A DNA stretch of 8,132 bases from DASUZD01 sp036377055 (GTDB lineage Bacteria; Actinomycetota; Thermoleophilia; Gaiellales; Gaiellaceae), in contig DASUZD010000210.1 in the NCBI GenBank assembly GCA_036377055.1, positions 1 through 8,132 on the forward strand, read 5' to 3'. Positions 4,810 through 8,132 of the stretch are shown here, one piece after another. A model generated the notes under the pieces. The model was not told the DNA's origin, made no database searches, and worked only from the letters and a program-made list of their open reading frames with translations. The stretch's first letter is position 1. Each line of letters opens with the position of its first letter. The position numbers and the translations under genes are program-made.

Positions 4810-5013
4810 ATGGCCGATCCAGTCGAAAAGGTGAAGGACGTGGCGAGCGCGGCCGTGCACCCCGCGGAGACGGCTCAGGACCTCGCGGCCGAGGCCGCGC
4901 GCGGCCGCAGCGCTCGGACGCCCGCGATCGCGATCACCGGCGTGTCGCTCGTGATCGGGATCATCCTCGCACTGCTGCTCGTCGTCCTCTTCCTGATCTA
5001 CTACCTCGTCTAG
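4810..5013 (+). CDS. Small tail-anchored membrane protein
   Basis: This 67-residue protein has two parts. Residues 1-31 form a likely amphipathic helix rich in Ala, Glu, Lys and Val (VEKVKDVASAAVHPAETAQD). Residues 32-37 are basic (GRSART), and residues 38-67 form one long hydrophobic segment that ends the protein at IYYLV. The basic stretch before the helix suggests a cytoplasmic N-terminus with the C-terminus in or across the membrane. I recognise no family. The start is the ATG at 4810, with only a weak GGA six bases upstream; a SigF-like promoter reading would give a very short leader, and the product would then be a stress-induced membrane protein. The composition and clean hydrophobic helix support a real gene despite its size. 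Its TAG interlocks with the GMC gene stop in CTAG 5010-5013. Confidence 0.75.
   Translation: MADPVEKVKDVASAAVHPAETAQDLAAEAARGRSARTPAIAITGVSLVIGIILALLLVVLFLIYYLV
5010..5013. other. Second shared CTAG double stop
   Basis: CTAG gives TAG at 5011-5013 on the plus strand (small membrane protein) and TAG at 5012-5010 on the minus strand (GMC oxidoreductase). The 4-bp convergent overlap is identical in form to the one at 216-219. Confidence 0.9.
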
Positions 5014-6323
5014 AGCCACTCCGCCACACGTTCGGCGATCGCGGCCACCGTCAGGTTCGTGTTCGCGCGCGGGATCTCCGGCATGACGGCCGCGTCTGCC
5101 ACGGCCAGCCCCTCGTAACCGATCACGCGGCAGCGCTCGTCGACGACCGACCCGATCGCGCACGTGCCGGTCGGGTGGAAGAAGCCGCGCTTCGCCGCGC
5201 GAACGTACACATCCGCCCGCACGTCGGCGCCCGGCCGCTCCTCACGCGCCACCCACGGCGCGAAGGCCTCGCCCCCGACGAACGCGCGCACGAGCTCGAC
5301 GCCGTCGGCAAGCACGCGCGCGTCTCGCTCGTCCCGGAGAAAGCCGTGCTGGATCGCGAGCGGCGCCTCCGGGTCGCGCGAGCGCAACGACACTCGCCCG
5401 CGCGAGACCGGCTTCATCGCGAAGACCGCCGCGCTGATCGCGCCGCCCGGGTCCGTGGCCGGGAAGAAGAAGAGGTCGCAGACGTCGTCGGGGCAGAGGC
5501 TCGAGTGCGCCCGCACCGTCACCTGACCCATCCAGAGCGGCTGCGACGCCTCGAACTCCGCCATCTGCGCCCGCATCGCCTCGGTCGGCTCGTACGCGAA
5601 CCCGACGCCGACGTGGTCGAGCAGGCCTTCGCCGACAGGCAGGTCGTCGATCCCGCTTCGCAGCAGGATCGCCGGCGAGCCGTACGCGCCCGCGGCGACC
5701 ACGACGACCCCGGCGCGCAGCTCGCCGCGGGACGTCGAAGCGCCCACGACCCGTCGGCCGTCCAGCAGCACGCAGTCGACTAGCGTGTCGCCGAGGATCG
5801 TCAGGTTCTCGCGCGCGCGAGCGGGGTCTACATAGGCGAACGCCGCGTTCCACCGCACGGTGCCCACGGCATTGAGCGGATGGAGGATCGCGTCCGCGCC
5901 GCCGGCCTCGGCGAACAGCCGGTGCCACGGCGAGAGCTCGTCGAGCGCGAACGTGTGCCGCAAGAGCTCGCCCTCGGCGCGGCGAAGGTAGGGCTCGAGC
6001 TCGCGGTAGCTCCAGCCGGGGCCCCAGTCGTAGTCCGACGGCGCGCCCTCGAGGAGCACGCACGCGTTGTGCGCCGAGCAGCCGCCCAGGATCCGCGCGC
6101 GGAGCTGCGACCGGTCGTCCTCCGGCTCGGCGTCCCACGAGTGCGAGAACGCGAGCTGCCGCGCGTCGAGCATGTCCTCGGGCCAACGGCCGTCGGTATA
6201 AGCGCCGTAGTCAGGCCCCGCCTCGACGAGGCAGACGCGCCGCGACGAGTCCTCCGAGAGCCGCCCGGCGAGGACGCACCCGGCCGTCCCCCCGCCGAGC
6301 ACGAGCAGGTCGAACCGCTCCAC
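5010..6323 (-). CDS. GMC-family FAD-dependent oxidoreductase
   Basis: This is a 437-residue glucose-methanol-choline family flavoenzyme. The Rossmann loop is at 5-22 (LLVLGGGTAGCVLAGRL) with Glu34 (LVEAG) for the FAD ribose. The first GMC signature region is at 79-90 (LGGCSAHNACVL), the second at 211-225 (GAYGSPAILLRSGI), and the substrate-domain marker KPVSRGRVSL lies at 304-313. The C-terminal catalytic region shows His383 (FFHPTGTCAIG) and Asn421 (PRANTNLTVAAIAER), the His/Asn pair of choline-oxidase-type members. The enzyme should oxidise an alcohol; the substrate is not evident. It is shorter than the usual 500-600 residues, mainly in the substrate-binding part, while both signatures remain. 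No signal peptide is seen. The start is the GTG at 6323, six bases after TAGGGT, which may be a -10 box or an AGGG Shine-Dalgarno. It is probably monocistronic. Confidence 0.93.
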   Translation of the reverse strand: MERFDLLVLGGGTAGCVLAGRLSEDSSRRVCLVEAGPDYGAYTDGRWPEDMLDARQLAFSHSWDAEPEDDRSQLRARILGGCSAHNACVLLEGAPSDYDWGPGWSYRELEPYLRRAEGELLRHTFALDELSPWHRLFAEAGGADAILHPLNAVGTVRWNAAFAYVDPARARENLTILGDTLVDCVLLDGRRVVGASTSRGELRAGVVVVAAGAYGSPAILLRSGIDDLPVGEGLLDHVGVGFAYEPTEAMRAQMAEFEASQPLWMGQVTVRAHSSLCPDDVCDLFFFPATDPGGAISAAVFAMKPVSRGRVSLRSRDPEAPLAIQHGFLRDERDARVLADGVELVRAFVGGEAFAPWVAREERPGADVRADVYVRAAKRGFFHPTGTCAIGSVVDERCRVIGYEGLAVADAAVMPEIPRANTNLTVAAIAERVAEWL

Positions 6324-6359
6324 GCGGCGACCCTAACGCGGGCGACTACCCTAGACCCC
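6324..6359. promoter_or_regulatory. Divergent promoter region of GMC oxidoreductase and lhr
   Basis: This 36-bp region separates two GTG starts. On the minus strand TAGGGT (6335-6330) lies six bases before the GTG at 6323. On the plus strand TACCCT (6347-6352) lies seven bases before the GTG at 6360. Both fit TANNNT -10 boxes of leaderless transcripts; the minus-strand one also contains AGGG usable as a Shine-Dalgarno. The word ACCCTA occurs at 6330-6335 and again at 6348-6353, a short direct repeat 18 bp apart that could also be a regulator site. No clear -35 box is seen. Confidence 0.5.
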
Positions 6360-8132
6360 GTGGATCCGCTCGAGGACTTCAGCCCGCAAACGCGCGCCTG
6401 GTTCGAGTCCGCATTTGCCGAGCCGACGCCGGCGCAGGCGCTCGGCTGGCCGGCGATCGCGAGCGGCGGGCACACGCTGATTCAGGCGCCGACCGGCTCG
6501 GGCAAGACGCTCGCGGCGTTCCTCTACGGGATCGACCGGCTGAACGCGCGGCCGGGCGACGGGCTCCGGCTCCTCTACGTCTCGCCGCTCAAGGCGCTGA
6601 ACTACGACATCGAGCGGAACCTGCGCGGGCCGCTCGCGGGGTTGCGCTCCGAGCTTCGCGTCGGCGTCCGTACCGGCGACACGTCGCAGAAGGAGCGCGC
6701 TGCGATGCTGCGCGACCCGCCCGACATCCTGATCACGACGCCCGAGTCGCTCTTCCTGCTCCTGACCTCGCGCGCGCGGGAGACGCTGCGCGGGGTCGAG
6801 ACGCTGATCCTCGACGAGGTGCACGCAGTCGCGGGGACCAAGCGCGGCGCGCACCTCGCGCTGTCGGTCGAGCGGCTCGAGCGGCTCGTCGGAGGTCCGC
6901 TCCAGCGGATCGGCCTCTCGGCGACGCAGCGCCCGCTCGAGGAGATCGGCCGCTTCGTCTCCGGCGCGCGGCCGATCCAACTCGTGGACGCAGGCCGCGC
7001 GAAGGAGCTCGATCTCCGAGTCGTCGTGCCGCTCGACGACATGCGCGAGCTGCCGGAGCAGCACTCGATCTGGCCGTCGATCTACCCGGAGATCCTGAGG
7101 CTCGTCAAGGAGCACCGCTCGACGATCGTGTTCGTCAACAACCGGCGCCTCGCCGAGCGGCTCGCCATCCGGCTGAACGATCTGGCCGAGGCCGAGATCG
7201 CGCGCGCCCACCACGGCTCGCTGGCGCGTGAGCAGCGGATCGAGGTCGAGGAGCTCCTGAAGCGCGGTGCGATCCCCTGCCTCGTCGCCACCTCGTCGCT
7301 CGAGCTCGGAATCGACATGGGCGCAGTGGACCTCGTCGTGCAGGTCGAGTCGCCGAAGTCGGTCGCGCGCGGCCTCCAGCGGGTCGGTCGTGCCGGGCAC
7401 GAGCTCGGCGCGGTCTCGCGCGGGCGGATCTTCCCGAAGTTTCGCGGCGACCTGCTCGAGTCAGCGGTCGTCGTGCAGCGGATGCGCGAGGGGCTGATCG
7501 AGGAGACCGTCATCCCGCGAAACCCCCTCGACGTGCTCGCGCAGCAGATCGTCGCGATCTGCGCCGAGGAGGAGATCGAGGTCGGCGAGCTGCACGACCT
7601 CGTCCGCGGCGCGTACCCGTTCGCCGACCTCCCGCGGACGCAGCTCGACAATGTGCTCGACATGCTCGCCGGGCGCTACCCATCCGACGAGTTCGCCGAG
7701 CTGCGGCCGCGGATCGTCTGGGACCGCACGGCGGGAGTGATCCGCGGTCGCGCAGGCGCGCGCCGGCTCGCGGTGACGAACGCCGGCACGATCCCCGACC
7801 GCGGCCTCTACGGCGTCCACCTGATCGACGGCGGCGGGCGCGTGGGCGAGTTCGACGAGGAGATGGTCTACGAGGCGCGCGCGGGCCAGGTCTTCTTCCT
7901 GGGCGCGTCGACCTGGCGGATCGAGGAGATCACGCGCGACCGCGTCCTCGTCTCGCCTGCGCCGGGTGTCCCGGGCGCGGTCCCGTTCTGGAAGGGCGAG
8001 GGCGTCGGCCGGCCGTTCGAGCTCGGGGAGGCGATCGGTCGCGCGTCGCGGGAGCTAGTGGCTCTGAGCCACAAACCGGCTGTGGAGCGATTGATGCGCG
8101 ACCACTCGCTGGACGAGCGCGCCGCCGAGAAC
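6360..8132 (+). CDS. lhr: Lhr-type superfamily 2 helicase, C-terminus beyond window
   Basis: The frame is open from the GTG at 6360 to the right edge (591 codons, no stop). Helicase motifs appear in order: PTPAQ (22-26), Walker A APTGSGKT (43-50, Lys49), TPESL (motif Ib), DEVH (152-155), SAT (187-189), FVNNRRLAERLA (start of the second RecA domain), ELGIDMG (315-321) and QRVGRAGH (340-347). After the RecA pair come NPLDVLAQQIVA, where the winged-helix domain of Lhr lies, then RPRIVWDR, NAGTIPDRGLYGV, DEEMVYEAR, GASTWRIEEI and PGAVPFWKGEG, blocks typical of the Lhr core. Lhr is an ATP-dependent 3'-5' translocase linked to DNA repair. The window does not show whether the long C-terminal extension of full-size actinobacterial Lhr is present. 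No Shine-Dalgarno precedes the start, but a TACCCT box lies seven bases upstream. Several open antisense frames here are artefacts. Confidence 0.95.
   Translation, partial: MDPLEDFSPQTRAWFESAFAEPTPAQALGWPAIASGGHTLIQAPTGSGKTLAAFLYGIDRLNARPGDGLRLLYVSPLKALNYDIERNLRGPLAGLRSELRVGVRTGDTSQKERAAMLRDPPDILITTPESLFLLLTSRARETLRGVETLILDEVHAVAGTKRGAHLALSVERLERLVGGPLQRIGLSATQRPLEEIGRFVSGARPIQLVDAGRAKELDLRVVVPLDDMRELPEQHSIWPSIYPEILRLVKEHRSTIVFVNNRRLAERLAIRLNDLAEAEIARAHHGSLAREQRIEVEELLKRGAIPCLVATSSLELGIDMGAVDLVVQVESPKSVARGLQRVGRAGHELGAVSRGRIFPKFRGDLLESAVVVQRMREGLIEETVIPRNPLDVLAQQIVAICAEEEIEVGELHDLVRGAYPFADLPRTQLDNVLDMLAGRYPSDEFAELRPRIVWDRTAGVIRGRAGARRLAVTNAGTIPDRGLYGVHLIDGGGRVGEFDEEMVYEARAGQVFFLGASTWRIEEITRDRVLVSPAPGVPGAVPFWKGEGVGRPFELGEAIGRASRELVALSHKPAVERLMRDHSLDERAAEN

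Noticed and set aside
4743..5783. A 346-codon plus-strand open frame over the GMC gene.
   Set aside because: It is antisense to recognised GMC motifs and passes in another frame through the small membrane-protein gene; the product is low-complexity Arg-rich.
6351..7400. A 349-codon minus-strand open frame opposite lhr.
   Set aside because: The plus strand carries a complete set of ordered helicase motifs here; the antisense product shows no domain.
1..8132. A defence island or mobile element containing the PLD and Lhr genes.
   Set aside because: There are no transposase, integrase, toxin, restriction or CRISPR genes, no terminal repeats and no visible change in base composition, so the genes look like ordinary chromosomal content.

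Overview
The window is very GC-rich (roughly 70% by eye). It is densely packed, prefers GTG starts (7 of the 10 starts I could place), and several transcription-unit heads carry a TANNNT box only 6-7 bases before a GTG. With the gene content (a TIGR03252-type HhH-GPD protein, an Lhr helicase and HIT-family enzymes), this suggests a chromosomal segment of a soil-type actinobacterium. A Thermoleophilia-like lineage would fit, but that is an inference. I see no mobile element, CRISPR array, tRNA or rRNA.

Layout. Positions 1-219 (+) hold the C-terminus of a phytoene-dehydrogenase-like FAD oxidoreductase. It converges on a five-gene minus-strand operon (3623 down to 216), with which it shares a CTAG double stop. 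In transcription order the operon encodes a degenerate HIT-fold protein, a two-HKD phospholipase D-family protein, a four-helix membrane protein, a conserved secreted protein of unknown function, and a cupredoxin lipoprotein. All its junctions are overlapping, abutting or 8 bp apart. Head to head with this operon, across only 23 bp, is a canonical HIT-family hydrolase gene (3647-4117, +). That gene overlaps the convergent HhH-GPD gene (4066-4659, -) by 52 bp. A 150-bp intergenic region follows, then a 67-residue tail-anchored membrane protein (4810-5013, +) with a possible SigF/SigB-type promoter. This gene shares a second CTAG double stop with a compact GMC oxidoreductase (5010-6323, -). Finally, divergent from the GMC gene across 36 bp, a large Lhr-type helicase gene (6360 to the right edge, +) runs out of the window.

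How the genes work together. The minus-strand operon looks like one unit that spans cytoplasm, membrane and cell surface: two soluble enzymes (nucleotide-type and phosphodiester-type), one integral membrane protein and two exported proteins, one of them a copper protein. I know of no characterised pathway with this composition, so its role stays open. The HhH-GPD protein and Lhr suggest DNA repair, but they are in separate transcription units. The most unusual signals are the overlapping face-to-face promoters between the two HIT-superfamily genes, the repeated leaderless-type promoter layout, the single in-frame TAG between the PLD and membrane-protein genes, and the dominance of TAG stops.
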